This document shows, piece after piece, positions 34,301 to 47,611 of a DNA stretch of 64,000 nt; position 1 is the stretch's first letter, and the number at the start of each line of letters is the position of its first letter. The notes below the pieces were generated by a model that was not told the origin of the DNA, did not search any database, and saw only the letters and a list, made by a program, of their open reading frames with translations. The DNA is from Xylogone sp. PMI_703 (lineage: Eukaryota > Ascomycota > Leotiomycetes). The DNA lies in assembly GCA_021399445.1 (NCBI GenBank), contig JAJTUQ010000003.1, forward strand, positions 3,038,001-3,102,000. Direction: 5' to 3'. Position numbers and translations under genes: made by a program.

Positions 34301-36892
34301 GTCCCGGCTTCTGAGGGATCAATGCGATTTGATGATGCTCTGGTTCAAGGGTGATGATACCTTACTGTGCTGTATGGCACAGCAACGGCGATAAACTGGT
34401 GGGTTGCTGCGCTGTCCCAGGCACTGTACTGGTGATGGGATATTGAAGGGAGAGGGTGTCAAAGTGTCAATGGCACTAGAGACGGGTGAGAGCGGGTACC
34501 ATACACCATCTCATCTCATGTCATCTCGACCAGAGACTCGCTCATCTTGGATGCCACGATCAAGTCGTAGAAGGCTCCAGTGCTGTACAGTGACCGCAAA
34601 TAACTTCCACAAGAGAAGAGGTTCCAACAGGCAGCCAAATCTTATCTTCCTACGTAAAAGACTACACTATACATCCTATGGTGACTCACCGACTGCCACC
34701 GTATGGAACACACCAACTGGTCCTCTCTGGCCCGTCTCCGAATGGCTGCATGTACGGTACGGTGATGTTGTGGTTGAGTCGATAATATCTCACTCTGCTA
34801 AGCATCCATAAGCTCTGCCTGCATTATCTCTACATATGCAAGGCGTTTTACTTATCTCTCTATGGCCACAGAGCTACCATCATGAGTCTTTCCTTATCAT
34901 AATAGTAAACAATGATGGTTTTATAGGATGTGCTTCTTTTGGAGTGCTCGTTTAATATTGATTTTCACAGGTGTAGAGAGATAATGTGTGCAAAGGTGCT
35001 GGGCTACATGTCTGTGTATACAAGCAAGCAAGATAGTTACATCAACTCGAATCTAAGTATTCGGGGATGAATTGAAATGCCATCACTGAAAATAAAACAT
35101 CTTAATAAGAGCTCGATCCGTTGTATAAAATATACACAAAAGAACGCATGGTACCTACTACCTCCCGAGCTACTGAGATGCAAGTCCCAAAGGGGGCTGA
35201 TGCACAATGCACCCCTCAACAAGACAGTCATTCAGCGTCGACACATCATCAATCCAAGAGAATAGCTAAGTAGAGAGAACCCAGAGAATATTACATTCCA
35301 TGGAACTACATCGCATGAACTTTAGATCAGAAGGCTATTGTGCTCGGTAATAAGGGGCAGACAAGGCGTCGGATGGAATCCACTTACACCATGTCCTGAA
35401 GAAAATGCAGGTGAACTCGTAAATATAGCTGCTTTTGCGGGCAAGGAGAAGAATGGAATTGTTTTTATCGTGGTTCAATGCTGAATTTGGACTTTGTTCC
35501 TTTTAAAAGGGTGCTTATGGTGCTTCGTTAATGCACTGTGTAGGGAAAGCGAGGGGAAGAGTGTGGATTTGAGGGCCGGTCAGGTTTACAAGGAACGCGA
35601 GGAATGTAGATTACGTCCGTCTAAATACGCTTTGAAATAAATGGGGGATTTCAAGTCATGGAATGAGTAAAAATGGTGTTTAGAATGTTCACTCATTGGG
35701 GAATCTCCATGTTTGGGCTATATACTTTTCACGGGATGAATATTAACTGAAGATAAATTGGATAGTATCCTTCCTTTCAAGGCTCTTATGATTAAAATCC
35801 ATAAACGCTGACTATAATAGACCTGTGCATCGCCCATTCAAGCCCCAAACACATGTGATAATGGCCTCAGACCGACTGCGAAAAGGGGTATCTCGCATAC
35901 ACTTGGGCCCTCAACCACTGCTCCAAGTCCCACGAAAGCGCTAAGCCTTGGCCACTGACCTGCATGCGGAAAGGGTATTGAAAATGCTGCACCTTCTTGC
36001 CCTGGAAGATACCAGTAGGCTGAGAACGTGATAAGGGACCAATACATCAGGGAAGCCTTTGCCGCCTGGATGAAAAATTCTCTTCTTCGCGCACAGAGTG
36101 AAGCATATATTGATTATAGGGTTGTATGCAGCGTGTGCAGTATCAATAGTTACATCAATAGTATGGCATCGAAGTTCCGTCCAACGTGCAAGGTCTCAGT
36201 GGCTGTCTGTTCAGGTAGCCACGAGTGCGGCAACGCTTGGGTTTGTTATTCGCGCTTGCGACGCTCCCACCGCGCATGTAGGGTCCCTTCGGTGGCTTGA
36301 TGCTGTCTATTTTAGAACGAGCTGTTCATCTGCAGGTGGAACTGGTACCTGACAAGACCATCTGGCAGCGGTAAATTCGGAAAGGGGCCGCCGCACGTGA
36401 AGAAAATATCTCGAGACAAAAAAGATCGGTAAAAGATATGGGATTCTGAAGATTGCAAAATGGAAATCAATAGATAGGATAATCAATACTCCTCACGATG
36501 TGCTCCACTATGCGTGGTAAGGATATTCTTGTAGTTTTAAAAAGGAAAAGTGATAGGGGATAAACGCTAGAACAGTTGTTGCCTTTATCTCATCCAACCA
36601 CCACATCAAATAATTCATCCACAGTCGTAGCCAAAATAAAAACATTTCTTCTTTCATCACTAAAGCTTTCAAAAAAAAAAAAAATTCCTTATATTTATAA
36701 TCCAACACAAATGGAACAAGACACACATCCAAGTCTATTAATTTCCCGTAAACCAAACCCTCCATGAGCGCCGTAATATTATGTTTAAGAATAAATGGCA
36801 AAACACATTTACTATGCCTCCACATCAGTACATAAATGGTAAATCGAGGTTCGAATTCCTATCAAGCTCTACAGTCCTCTGTAATGAGCCAC
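28341..36892. other. Long gene-poor block
   Basis: About 8.5 kb lie between the GT2 start and the GH16 stop. 28400-30000 is distinctly GC-rich. From 30200 onward the sequence carries many GTAC palindromes (for example 30282-30310, 30505-30530, 33233-33250, 34050-34070). Open frames of up to about 200 codons exist on both strands in the GC-rich part, but they overlap each other, lack family motifs and read as Arg/Ala/Pro/Ser low complexity. No tRNA, rRNA, LTR or transposase signature was seen. The GT2 promoter must lie in its first kilobase. Confidence 0.4.
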
Positions 36893-38355
36893 TTAGTTGA
36901 ATTCATCCCCATCGCACTGCTGCCACATCTTTACCGATTTAACAGTCATCTTTCCGGCATTATTGCCGTTGGACCAGGTAGGATACCACTGATCTCTAGC
37001 TTTCCAGAAATCCGATGGAGCGGTGTCGCTGTGATCGAGCCAAGGCTTGCCCGGAGCATCCTGGAACCATCCATTGGTAGAACCGACAGCAACATTTAGA
37101 ATGAGATAGAACGGCTGGTCGAAGGGAGATTGATTGTGGCCGGTATAAGCCCAGAGATCATCAATACGAGTGCCATTGCTGTCAGAGGCTGGGAAGTTGC
37201 CACGGTCCCAGAGACGCGTACTGAAACTGGTATACATGACTTGGAGAAGTAAGGTGTCGACGTAGGTGTAGAGGTATTTCTGGGACCATTCGAGGCCATA
37301 GGTGTGGAACTTATCGGAGTAGGTGGAGTGCAAGGCCTGAAACTTGTTGTTTGTGCGCCAGAATCCATCGTTTGCTGCATTGGGACCCCAATGAAGTGCT
37401 GATGACATGATGTTGTTTCCACCCTGGTGATATGTGTGGTTATTTCCACGGGACTCAGCAATATCGATTTCACCAGAGCGAGGCCAAGCTCCGTATGTGT
37501 CATTGGCTGGTAACATCCAGATTGCAGGCCAAAGCCAATCGCCAGCCGGCATCTTAGCTTCCACTTCGACACGGCCATACTTGATCGTCGCACCCTTCTT
37601 GGTGTTGATACGGCCGGATTTGGCGGGATTGATAATAGAACCGGAGGTGAAGTTAGTCTTGGAAACACAGTCAGAGAGACTATTTGATGTGCAAGTGCCG
37701 TCTTTAGTCAAGTTGAGGACGCCTTGTTGCTCAATTAGGGACGCATCTTGGAGAGTTGGCTTGATGACGAGATTTCCATCCTCAATAAAGACGTTCTCCT
37801 CTGTGTTAGTGGTCACCTCGAATTCGCCATTGCTAGTGAGCTGTTAACAACTGATACAGAAAATGTCAAAAGAAGAGAGAGGCCATACCCAAATCCACCA
37901 CACTGCACCTCCTTTGTCCAGATGTTTGGGTCGAGGCCATTGGAGAAGTCCTCCATGAGAACTGGGCAGTATTTGTGGTGCACAACTGTCGAGAGACCGT
38001 CATATACCAAAAAACCTGCCAGACCCAAGCCAATTGCAAGGCCAATCAATGGAATGATGGTAACCCATTTCTCTCTCGGGTTCTTCTTGTTTAACCATGG
38101 CTTCTCGACGTCGCCTTTTCGTACTCGTCTCGAGTGGAAGTATCGTGGTCCCGGCAGCTGGAGGGCGGATGAGGAACCAAAGGATGAAGCCGGTCTCGAG
38201 TTCATTGGCGATGCAAATGGATTTGCGCTTCCTGGAGCTGGTGTTATATCATCACCAAAGGGATTGCTTCTGCTATTCGGCGTTCCCGGACGCATTGGAG
38301 TGGTTGCGGTGGAAGTTGCAGAGGTGCCGCTTCCTCTATAGTGTGGTCTTTCCAT
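36893..38355 (-). CDS. GH16 beta-glucanase-like protein, type II membrane form
   Basis: Exons 37889-38355 and 36893-37832 (56-nt intron) give 468 residues. The N-terminal 96 residues are a Pro/Ser/Asn-rich cytoplasmic tail with NPFGDD and NPFASP motifs. One span at about 97-118 (WVTIIPLIGLAIGLGLAGFL) makes it type II. The GH16 domain follows, with EDFSNGLDPNIWTKEVQ, GRVEVEAKMPAGDWLWPAIWMLP and the intact catalytic motif SGEIDIAESRGN (nucleophile Glu277, Asp279, acid/base Glu282). Further on come SSALHWGP and FYLILNVAVGSTNGW. The sequence is of the beta-1,3(4)-glucanase/glucan-binding type rather than the Crh transglycosylase type. Likely work is hydrolysis or remodelling of wall beta-glucan at the Golgi or cell surface. 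The acceptor ctcactag, CAATGG is the one that restores GNGEFEV. Substrate specificity is unproven. Confidence 0.92.
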
Positions 38356-41300
38356 GACTCTGCCTCAGCACCAAGACCAGGTGCTATGCAAGTGAATTAC
38401 AGAGGATATGAAATGCTCAGTATGTGGCAGTTCAACGTATGGTGCAACGAAGGTCGGTAGAAAAAACGAGTGTCAAAGAAGAGAGCTTTGGTCCAGACGC
38501 CGCAAAGGATTTAGCGGGACAGCAAAGAGGACGAGAATGGTTGAGTGATAGGGCTGACCAGGTCAGTATATCACACACCCAGGACCACGGATCGGCAGTG
38601 ATTTGTCTGGCGAGGAAAGAAGGATTGTTGAGCTTGGGAGAGGAACTGGGAAGAGTGCCTTTTTGCCCACGAGGTGTCAGTTCGCATGGGTGTACTTGCC
38701 CATTGGTATTTCTTGGAGCCAGTAGCCACCACCAGGTTGACACACGCGGGGGACAGTGGAACCAGCTAGCTGCGATCGAGAAGCATGGCAGCGCCGTCCG
38801 TGGTGCAGAGTCTGCAAAGATGGGTACGCGGCGGGAAGGGAAGGACACAGGACGGCGTGGAAGGAATACGGTAGTTTGTCGCATTCGCACCCGTGGTGAC
38901 GATGCGAGCGTGTTGGTACCGCCCAGGACCGATAGTGGTGGCTCTAAGGCGGGTCGAGGCAGGAGATAGAACCCGACCGCCCCCTGGGCCCTTCTGGTGC
39001 CTTGGCTGCTTTGGTGGATTTCGGGCACACTAGTTGTTCTGGTCGACGGCGCAAATGGGAATGCGTCTTCCCTACCACGACCACCTCTCTGCCAGCACGA
39101 TTCCGCGGTGCTCAGTACTGTACCGCACTGTACCTCGTAAGTACTTAGCTCTCCCAGGTCTTATCCACCTTGCTGATGGCCGCACGCCACGCCGTCCAAG
39201 GTGGAAATATTGAAACCGATAGCACGCTGCGTCCTGGACCCGCGAAGCAGAGCTAGAGTGCTCTTGCAGCAAACTCTCGTTTCTGGTACGCAGTAGTACC
39301 AGCTGCTTGTCACGGATTGAGACATCAATAATGGCGCCTGGAGGACGAGGGCAATATGGGCGTGAGGAGAAGCTGCTGGCGCTGGGCCTTCAAGCCGGGC
39401 CTTTCGGTCAATTGTGATGACAGATCTGGGAGCTCTACTGAGGGGTTCTGTTGTATTTTGCCTAACAGGAGCCGCTATCTGTGCACCATGGAAACCAGCC
39501 ACATCTGAAGGCAATACGTTACAGCACAGCAAAATTGTGCTCCGCAGCTCCGTGCCCTCCTGGTACCGTACGGTACTCGGTACATCGTCATGGCCCTGTA
39601 CTGTGCTGTTGTAGCAGAGCAGGTAAGCAGAAGCGGGGGGATGTCGCTGGGTCACTGTGGCAAGATTCTCGGCCCAGGCAAGACGCTGTGAGTCTTGCCT
39701 GCCCCGGTCGTGCTTCTGGGGCATCTGAGATGAGGAGGGCAGTGGCGCTTAGAGCAGCGACCGGCCGATAAGCGAAAAGAGACAACGGGCCAGGAACGCA
39801 TTTTACCCCTGAGTCCGAAAAGATCAATATTGCGCTAGTCTGGATTGGTCCAGAAACCAGACGGTTTAAGCTTAATGCTGGATTTATTTGGCAGCGGACT
39901 CCGTGAGGGCGTCAATGGTTGAAATTACGTGTTTGGTTCGTGGCGTTCTTTATTGACGGGTACTTCCTTTCTGAGGATGTCCCATTCTCCTGGGCCTGCG
40001 TTTCACCCAGGAACGCACCGTATGGTACGGTGGTACAAGCGCAAGATGTTCGGCGGCAAGACAGCAGCTGAGTAATGCTGTGTACAAGAAGCTACAGTAG
40101 TACATCCGTATCGGTCGGCTATCCGATCCTTTAGCTCTCCGCGCCTGAGGCAGAGATGCTTCTACTTCGCTTAAAGGGGGAATCGAGATACATATGCGCT
40201 GTATCTTATGGCTTCAACTATTGTTTTTTCAATCTGTGGCTGCTTCTTATCGCCAACCGCAATAGCTCGCAGTGTGGTATTTTTTATGGAGGGTTTCAGC
40301 TTTGACCGAGTCGTCCATACTCCATCCAATGTTGCTTGGACTCTCCTCTCTCTAACGGACGGACCCGAGCATGACAGCTTCGATCCACTAATGATAAGTG
40401 CTAATACGGAAAAACCCAGGGTTTTTTTTTTTTTTTCAATTTGGCACGGGAAGGTAAGCTCCAGCAAAGCAAACCTGTTTGTTTATCACCATCCCCAGTA
40501 AGAATGCGATTTTGGCCTGTCTTCTAATTGCGATACGAGGTGTTGATGCCGTTTGGTTCAAGGATTGCGAATGATGTGTTGTGCAGGACAGCGGGTCCTG
40601 TCCATATAAAGGGATCTTCTCACCAACGGGCTTTGCTTCCGCATCCCTAGAACTGCTTCCCTGTGATAGCACACACGTATTATGGATCGGTCGCCACGGC
40701 TCTTGCAAGTTGAGATGTGCTTAATTTAGATGTGGTCTGGAACATCCATGTCCACCGCCATGCTACAATTCGTTGCAACTTCGTTGGGCTGCATATTCCG
40801 TCTTTTGTCACAGATAACAAAGATTGGGTGAGTCTTCTCCTAGTTGCTTACTACACGTTGATAAAGTCATGTCCGGCACTGCTGAATGGTTATTGGTCCC
40901 AGCCACACCAAAGCCACAGCTCTGTGATTGCCTTACAACACGGGAAGACAAGAGGATAACACTTCATTATCTCTCCAACGGCTGACTTGGAAATGGTTCT
41001 CATCCGAATGTATGCATATTTCCTCTCGCTCGGTTCTGTTCTATCTTTGGACCAGCATACCATCCTTGCCCAGTTGTTATAAGAATCGCTGTCAAACTAT
41101 TACCAATTGGCCTTTGACGGCTCGCGATCCACGACTTGTGGTACTCCACTACCAAAGAGCGAGCTCTCTTTAGTCGAAGGATTCGCTGTACAAGCCAAAC
41201 AGAACCAACTTGCCATAATGAAACGTCTATGAGGTTTGGCGCCAAGAAGGCACAGATCCACGCCCAGGCTCATCCCGTCCATTCAGCTTCCACATCGTAT

Positions 41301-43607
41301 TCATCGAAGCTCGTGTTCACTTGGCCTGCCGCCCGTCATCACCTCGTTTGCCACCTTTCTAGCGACAAGTCTCTTTTCAACGCCCGCTCCAATCAGCCGC
41401 AATGCTTGACATCAACGTCGGGTACTTTTTTGCGTGATTACTTGGTTGAATCGCACCTCGGCCCCGGAGCATATACCGCGCAATATAAGAACATGGATAC
41501 TTAAAGCATGTAACTATTCAAGCCTCCTACGCAGATAAAAATCTCATCGTTTCTGCCGTGGCACTGAAGAGTAAGTGAATCTACGCTCTTGTGTGGTACT
41601 CGATCCTTTGTTTCAGGTAAAACAAGTTTTTCCACTTTCCTCGTTCGTTGTTTTCTTTGTCTCAGATTATTACCCAAACGGAAGCCTGAAGAGAACCCTA
41701 GGTCCAAACGTCCAAATTGCCGCAAACGAAATCGGAGATTGGAATATGTGTGCTTTCTCGGTGCGGCTGTCTCTATGGTTTCTTAAAAGGCAGCTGTCAA
41801 TGCGAATACCAGTGACCTTGGATCTTTTAGTAGCTGCTGATGTCGTTCAAGATCATCGAGATACCATATCTTAGACAAAGAGATGGATCTAGCTAATTAA
41901 ACTAAAATTGCTACAAAAGTCGGGGTCGGAGGGTTGCATTTCATTTATATTTTCTTTTTTGTATATTCTTTTTGGTTTTCAGCTTCTCTTTGAAGTATCA
42001 TTTCATTACTCGCAACTCTAAGTGGCCGTACTGCACAGTACTGTACCCTTTCTTTCTTTCTTTCAGAGGTTCTATTTTTAGATGTTGATGGAATTGGAGA
42101 GCAAACCGCCCAGAAAGATTACTGGATATGCCCAATTCGTGATTCCGCACTATAGCTTAGATTGTAATCATAATCGCGAGGGCAAGGCCGCTTCGTTTCT
42201 ACGTTGCTCTTCACCTACGGCAGCATTCGAGTGGATGCCATACGCATTCGAATTCAAAGTCAAACAGCTGCCAGAGCTACGTGTGGATACACTATTATAA
42301 AGTGAAATACATACAACTGGAGCAATCTCAGGACCTTTAGCAACAGTCTAGCACCATCAATTAGGCGAGCTATAGGGATTCTCATTCCTCCTTTTGGAAG
42401 TGCATAGAGAGTGCACGTCTATCAGAATAATCTAACTTAACTTTTCCGGTCCAGTGCCACATAATGTTATCCACAATGTCTCTATGTGTACTGTTTTCCA
42501 TAAGATTATATTTACTTTCCATTAACAAGTCTGACTCTTGTATCGCAACTGTATCATGAGAAAGAGCCCGGGAAACCACTAATATCATCCGCTCATCGGC
42601 CGCTCTGTTTCTTCAAGCCACCAATTACCGCATCAGAGGGCTAAGTATTCATATGCTCAGTTATATCTCCTGTCTTCAAGTAACACGCAACATGAATATT
42701 GCCTGCATTGCCTGGATTTATTCCTTGTATTGCATTTTCACTTCTCAGATGCTTCTCCATCCCTTGCAATTGACTTTGAATAATAAGATAACGGAGATGT
42801 GTTCTTTAATGTTCAGAGCAAGAAGGAGAAAGTAAAGAGGCCTAGATCGTCTTCTTTTTCAAGATATGCACTGCATATACCACCAGTATCCAAATCTTTG
42901 GACCTTGTTATAGCTCTTTAGGTGAGCCTCTATATCAGGGCGTACACCCAATCCCCGATGCAGTGCCGTTCCTTTCTTGTTAGGACATCCAAGTCTGAAA
43001 GGAGCCGGGGATGCAAGGAAGAGCTAGGGTCACTGAACATAATGACCAGCGAAGAGGGTAGATATATTGGGTCTGGAGAGTAGTTGTGCGAATCACTGGC
43101 TGGGGTGGTTGGCTCTATAATAAGATTTCCCAGCTATGAGAAGAGGTGTCAGAGATTTGTGATCAATATATAAATGCAAGCTCCGTTTTACTGCCACATT
43201 TGATTGTTCTATTCAAGGTAAGAAAGATGTAGCTCCGCTGGTAATGGTTACTCCAAGTGGAGGAGATGTTCATCCTCTTTCATCCTTTGTGCATTTGTAT
43301 TCGAAATCCAAGTCAACTCTAATAATATTAATCGGGTTCTGATATATTTATTATCTCCAATATATCTCCGTGTCAGAATGAAAAGCATTATGCTGTCGCT
43401 GGCTACTTTGTTGATCTAGATACATGAACCATTCAATTTTTCAAGTAATCTACCTCTTCACTTCTGAGTTGTAGTAATTCTTCATTATTTTGAAGCTTTC
43501 CTTACTTTGGAATCTTGTGGTAGTACCATCCAGCCAGTCAGTCAAGAAGTGCTATAATTCACATTATATATACTTAGGAATTAATCAAATACCTTCTAAA
43601 TGGGTCC
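38356..43607. other. Gene-poor spacer with GTAC palindromes
   Basis: These 5.25 kb hold no supportable gene. GTAC-rich stretches occur at 39117-39150, 39553-39605, 40015-40035 and 42028-42050. Poly-T is present at about 40423-40437 and a TTTC microsatellite at about 42050-42065. 42300-43560 is AT-rich and must contain the 3' end of the PrpF-like gene. Confidence 0.4.
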
Positions 43608-44937
43608 TCATTTCCAGAAGACCATCCCTTCCATAAGTCGCCTGGCAGTCCTGAAAACTGTGGCCTGTGTTAACTCCCTATTACTATTAAACTCGGCCCC
43701 AACCACTATTCTTCCACTTGAGTGCCCTAAGGTAATGCCCTCGGCATCAGTTCTGTTCTCAGATACAACTTCATTTACCGTAGAGCCCTTTAAATTGGCA
43801 GCAGCAGCAATCGCCATGGCCACAGTAATAGGAACCGCCCGATGGGGCTGCCCAACAGATAATGCCCTTACCACTAGATCCACTTCATTTTCTTGAATTG
43901 TTTCTCCAGATAGCATACGATACGATTTTGCAGGAGAGACCATAGCAATTTTGGGAATCGAGCCTGGTGTGGATGCCTCATCTTTGCAGATGCCCATCGC
44001 CACAGCCGCTTTTCTACGAATGGAATCTAGTTGTCCAAGCAATGTAGGATGGGCATCCACTTCATCGGGAAGTATACGTCCATCCACGCCTAAACTTTCA
44101 GCATTGATGAACACACAAGGATTACCAGCGTCAATACAGGTTGCCCTAACACCATCAAGCACATCCGTAACATTGCCAGTTGGCAAAAGCTTTCCGGTCT
44201 TTGAACCTCTTTTTAGGACGATTAGACAACACCAGTACAAAACCTTAAGCAGCGAAAATCAAGATAACCACTTACGCTGGATTAATAAATGCCAGCTTAA
44301 CTCTCGCAGCTGTGCCCGCAACGCCATCAATAGCAAAATCACCGCTCGCAACGGCCTCTCCTCCCGCCACAGGAAACGTGGAATGTATAATCTTCCCAGT
44401 ATTAGTATTATGTATCCTCACCGTGACGTCTCTCTCCTCCGTGGACGATACATCAACCCCAAACAATCCCGAGTCCACAGCAAATGCTCCAACAGCACTC
44501 GTCATGTTCCCGCAGTTACTCGAGTAATCCACCTCATCATCCCTTACTCCAATCGCCGCAAATGTATAGTCCACATCGGCATCCTCGCGGCTACTGGGTC
44601 CTACTACGCAGATCTTCGAGAGACTGGATATACCACCTCCTAAACCATCGAGTTGGCGTCCATTGGGGTCTGGCGAGCCAAGAGCTCCAAGGAAAATTGG
44701 GGCCCAGTCTGCGCGATTCGGAGGTAAGTCCTTTGGCTGGAAGAAGATAGCGCGGGATGTACCACCACGGTAGTAAGAAGCTGGAAGACGATTCTGCTGC
44801 TTCTTGGTTTTTGGAGTTGCTTGAGAGGAGAGAGTTCGGTAGAGCGAAATCGGAGGCGAGCTAGGTCGAGAATATCTCAGAGATGCTTGTGGAACGCTAG
44901 ATACATGATGAAAGGAGCGTGTTGAACTTTTAAACAT
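43608..44937 (-). CDS. PrpF/DUF453-family isomerase, probably mitochondrial
   Basis: Exons 44276-44937 and 43608-44208 (67-nt intron) give 420 residues. Residues 1-45 are Ser/Arg/Tyr-rich and almost free of acids (MFKSSTRSFHHVSS), a likely mitochondrial presequence. The PrpF-family marks follow: YYRGGTSRAIFF, GSPDPNGRQLDGLGGG, SSLSKICVVGPSS, DYSSNCGNMTSAVGAFA and, across the splice, NPAGSKTGKLLPTGN. Later come GNPCVFINAESLGV and the HSSGRI region. Bacterial PrpF isomerises 2-methylaconitate in the methylcitrate cycle, and related enzymes tautomerise other dicarboxylic or tricarboxylic acids. Which substrate the fungal homologue uses is unknown. The second-exon acceptor is AAG (cctaaaaag, AGG); other AGs break the frame. 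Confidence 0.88.
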
Positions 44938-45696
44938 AGTCTTTGTTCCCTGATCCCAATCATATCGCAGCGGATGTGATCCACTATCTTTTGAGCACGG
45001 TTCTGTGCTGTGATTTGATTAGTTGCTTGGAGTATCGGTGAGGTTTAAGTTGTGCCGAGGCTGCGGGGAGGAGCTGCGTGTAGGCAGATGACGACTGCAC
45101 TACCATCCATATTTCTGAATCAGTATGGTTGATTCTATTGGAGGAGTCTGTAAAGAGGACTAGGTTCATAGACGATAGTGGCAATTCAAATGGCGTCCGC
45201 TTCAACGGCCTTCTAGAACAATTCTCGTGCTGTAGCATCAGCCTTGCATTGCATCATATCCCTCGAAGACCAGGCTGAAGATAACTTTAATTAAACTAAT
45301 ATCACTGTCATTTTCGTGTCACTTGTACTATGCGATTGTAACTCGTCATTAAATCCACTCCATTAATTCCGTCAAGTTTCATACATGATACAGATTCCAT
45401 CGAAAAGAGAGCTCCAGCTGCCATCTATGATCTCTCCTTGGACCTGAAGATCGTCATAACATAGCAAGCTCTCAACGATGGAGATATGACGCCGTTTGAA
45501 ATGAACCAACTAAAAAATTAACCACAATGTCAACTCCAGTTTCGAAAACCCTCTGAACCAGGTACTCGGTTCCCGTGCAATCATGCAGCTAGAAACGATG
45601 ATTGCAAGCGCTTCTAACTGTTTTAAGGAAACATAAACAATTCTCATTCGTGACATTCCTTCTGCTTCAACTCCAGATTTCGCATTGGCTCGGTTT
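44938..45696. other. Spacer between PrpF-like and synaptobrevin genes
   Basis: These 760 bp should hold the PrpF-like promoter and the synaptobrevin 3' end, since both genes are on the minus strand. No gene or recognisable site was seen. Confidence 0.35.
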
Positions 45697-46586
45697 CTAA
45701 TGTCTGGTGGCCACGACTGAAAGAGCGCGTTAGTGCTTAGACTGCAAGAAGGCACGTATGGTACTTACCAGCAGGAATGATAATGACAAGAAGTAAAATG
45801 ATGATACCGGCAATCAAGCACATCCGCATCCGCATATCAGCCCACCACATTTGCTTGCGTACACGGTTGGCCCCCCTTCGGAAACCGAGAGCTGATTCAG
45901 CCAAGTTGTCGGTCTTGTCTTGGAGGGAATCAAGACGTTCACCACGCTGCGAAACCTTGTTGATGTTCTCGCGCATTACACCAACTGTATCATCGATTTG
46001 CTAAGGAGAATGTTAGAAACCCTCATCTATGTTTTGGTATTAAATAAATAAATAAACAAGTGATGGCGATCGAGCAAGATAGATTGTCAGAGATCTAGGA
46101 TGGAATCCAAAAAAACCCATGATCGATATAGGTAATGCATCAATTATAGATAAATGATAGTCGCGTGATGAAATGCAGTTCCTGTCCGCTCGAGATACTA
46201 CTCTTGGACAAAAAGGTAGATGCCAAGAGTAAGATAAATAATTCGTTCTCATCTCTCCAGGCAACCAGATTCTGGACTTCATCTTAACTCCATCCCTTAC
46301 TTGGAGTATGGCCCGGAGTATTCGCAAATGGCAAGAATGTGTCGCAGAAACAAGCTTAAGAGTTTTTCTCTTAGATCGTAGGTTGCTGATGGTTCCATCC
46401 GTGGATTCCGTTCGCTCACGGATGAGGCTGACTTGCTCGACCACCATCCATCACGGCATTTGAATAAAAGATATTACTTACAGCTTGAAGAGCAGCAGTT
46501 CTCTGGTTACCTGGCTGCTGGCCGCCGCCACCATTTCCACCGCTGGGGATATAAGGATCATATTGAGCTTCGCGACCGTCGGCCAT
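45697..46586 (-). CDS. snc1: Synaptobrevin (Snc1/2-type R-SNARE)
   Basis: Three exons, 46482-46586, 45769-46000 and 45697-45716 (only 20 nt), join to 118 residues. The Gly/Gln-rich N-terminus is followed by the SNARE helix [16 protein letters not shown], with zero-layer Arg54 in SQRGERL, then [20 protein letters not shown], a Trp-Trp juxtamembrane pair, and a C-terminal anchor [16 protein letters not shown]. It ends VVATRH. It should sit on secretory vesicles and pair with plasma-membrane t-SNAREs in exocytosis. Length and all motifs are normal. The first intron is unusually long (481 nt) and contains a spurious open frame. The second is 52 nt. Confidence 0.93.
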
Positions 46587-47611
46587 GGTGATTGTAAGAA
46601 GAGGGGATTTCGGGAAAAGGGGAGCAGATTATCGAGAGTAATCGACAGAAGCTAGAACAACTAATGCGATCGACCTGGGAAAATGCGATTTTGCGAGATC
46701 TGTTGTATTTGCGATGCGTTGTTGATGGTAGAGATCAGGGAAATTGGGAAGAAAGAGATGATGTGCAGTCTCGAAGATCGATCGGCTTACGAAGGTAATT
46801 GAGGCGTCTCAGGCGAATGAACGGACACAGCCGAGAACTGGTCTCTTGGTCCTTTCTTTATGTTTCCAATTTAAGCAAGCGGGTTTGATCTGCGACTCAG
46901 ATATCCACAACTTGCAAATGAGATTGGAATACGCACTTTGTCGACGTTACAGGATTATTATGATACTGTTTATACTCCATAGACTCTCTTTATCGTCAAT
47001 TTCTCCGATCCTTTGTGCGTGGCCACATACGCAATCTTGCTGCACTGCTCCCGGCGCTCCGAGCATGAGTGATGATGACGATCACGTGAATTGGTGGCTG
47101 AGGTGAGACGAAAAGAAGTGGCGCAGTAAAATCGTGCGTGGCAACGAACTGAGGAAACAATGCTCCAAAATATTTTATATCGAGTCTATCGTGGCTACGA
47201 TGGCTCAGCACAGATATCCTCCCTTTCAGCCCATAAACTAATAAAATATACCATACTGTAGGTCATTTTCCTATACGAGTTGCCCTGTGCGTTTCAAACT
47301 CTTCCTGCCCCTTTATTATGTGGTTACACGCAATCTGTAAAGGGCTGAATAATGTCTGTTAGCGATTTCTCTTTTTCCAAGCTTCCCTTTGTGTGAAGAA
47401 GCGATTCATGATTGGTTCTATTCCATCGAATGCTTCTGTTTAGAAGACCAATAGATAGGTCTTCTCGTTTCAATTGCTATTCTTTGCTCAAAGAGGAGCC
47501 GGCGTTAAGTAGACGTGCTCGAAGTCTCCATTGGCAATGACAAAGGGTTCAATCATAAAGCATATACTTGGATTCGCATAAATTTTTATTGCTACATACG
47601 AGTTGTACTCT
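46587..47611. other. Spacer with the synaptobrevin promoter
   Basis: About 1.0 kb lie between the 2OG-oxygenase stop and the synaptobrevin start. No gene was seen. The first 200 bases presumably hold the synaptobrevin leader and promoter. Confidence 0.35.

Noticed and set aside
36836..36880. tRNA T-arm-like word GGTTCGAATTCC
   Set aside because: The flanking bases do not form a T stem, and no A box or acceptor stem is present. It lies just downstream of the GH16 stop.
46040..46447. Minus-strand ORF of 135 codons
   Set aside because: It sits wholly inside the first intron of the synaptobrevin gene. Skipping it gives the exact conserved SNARE sequence.
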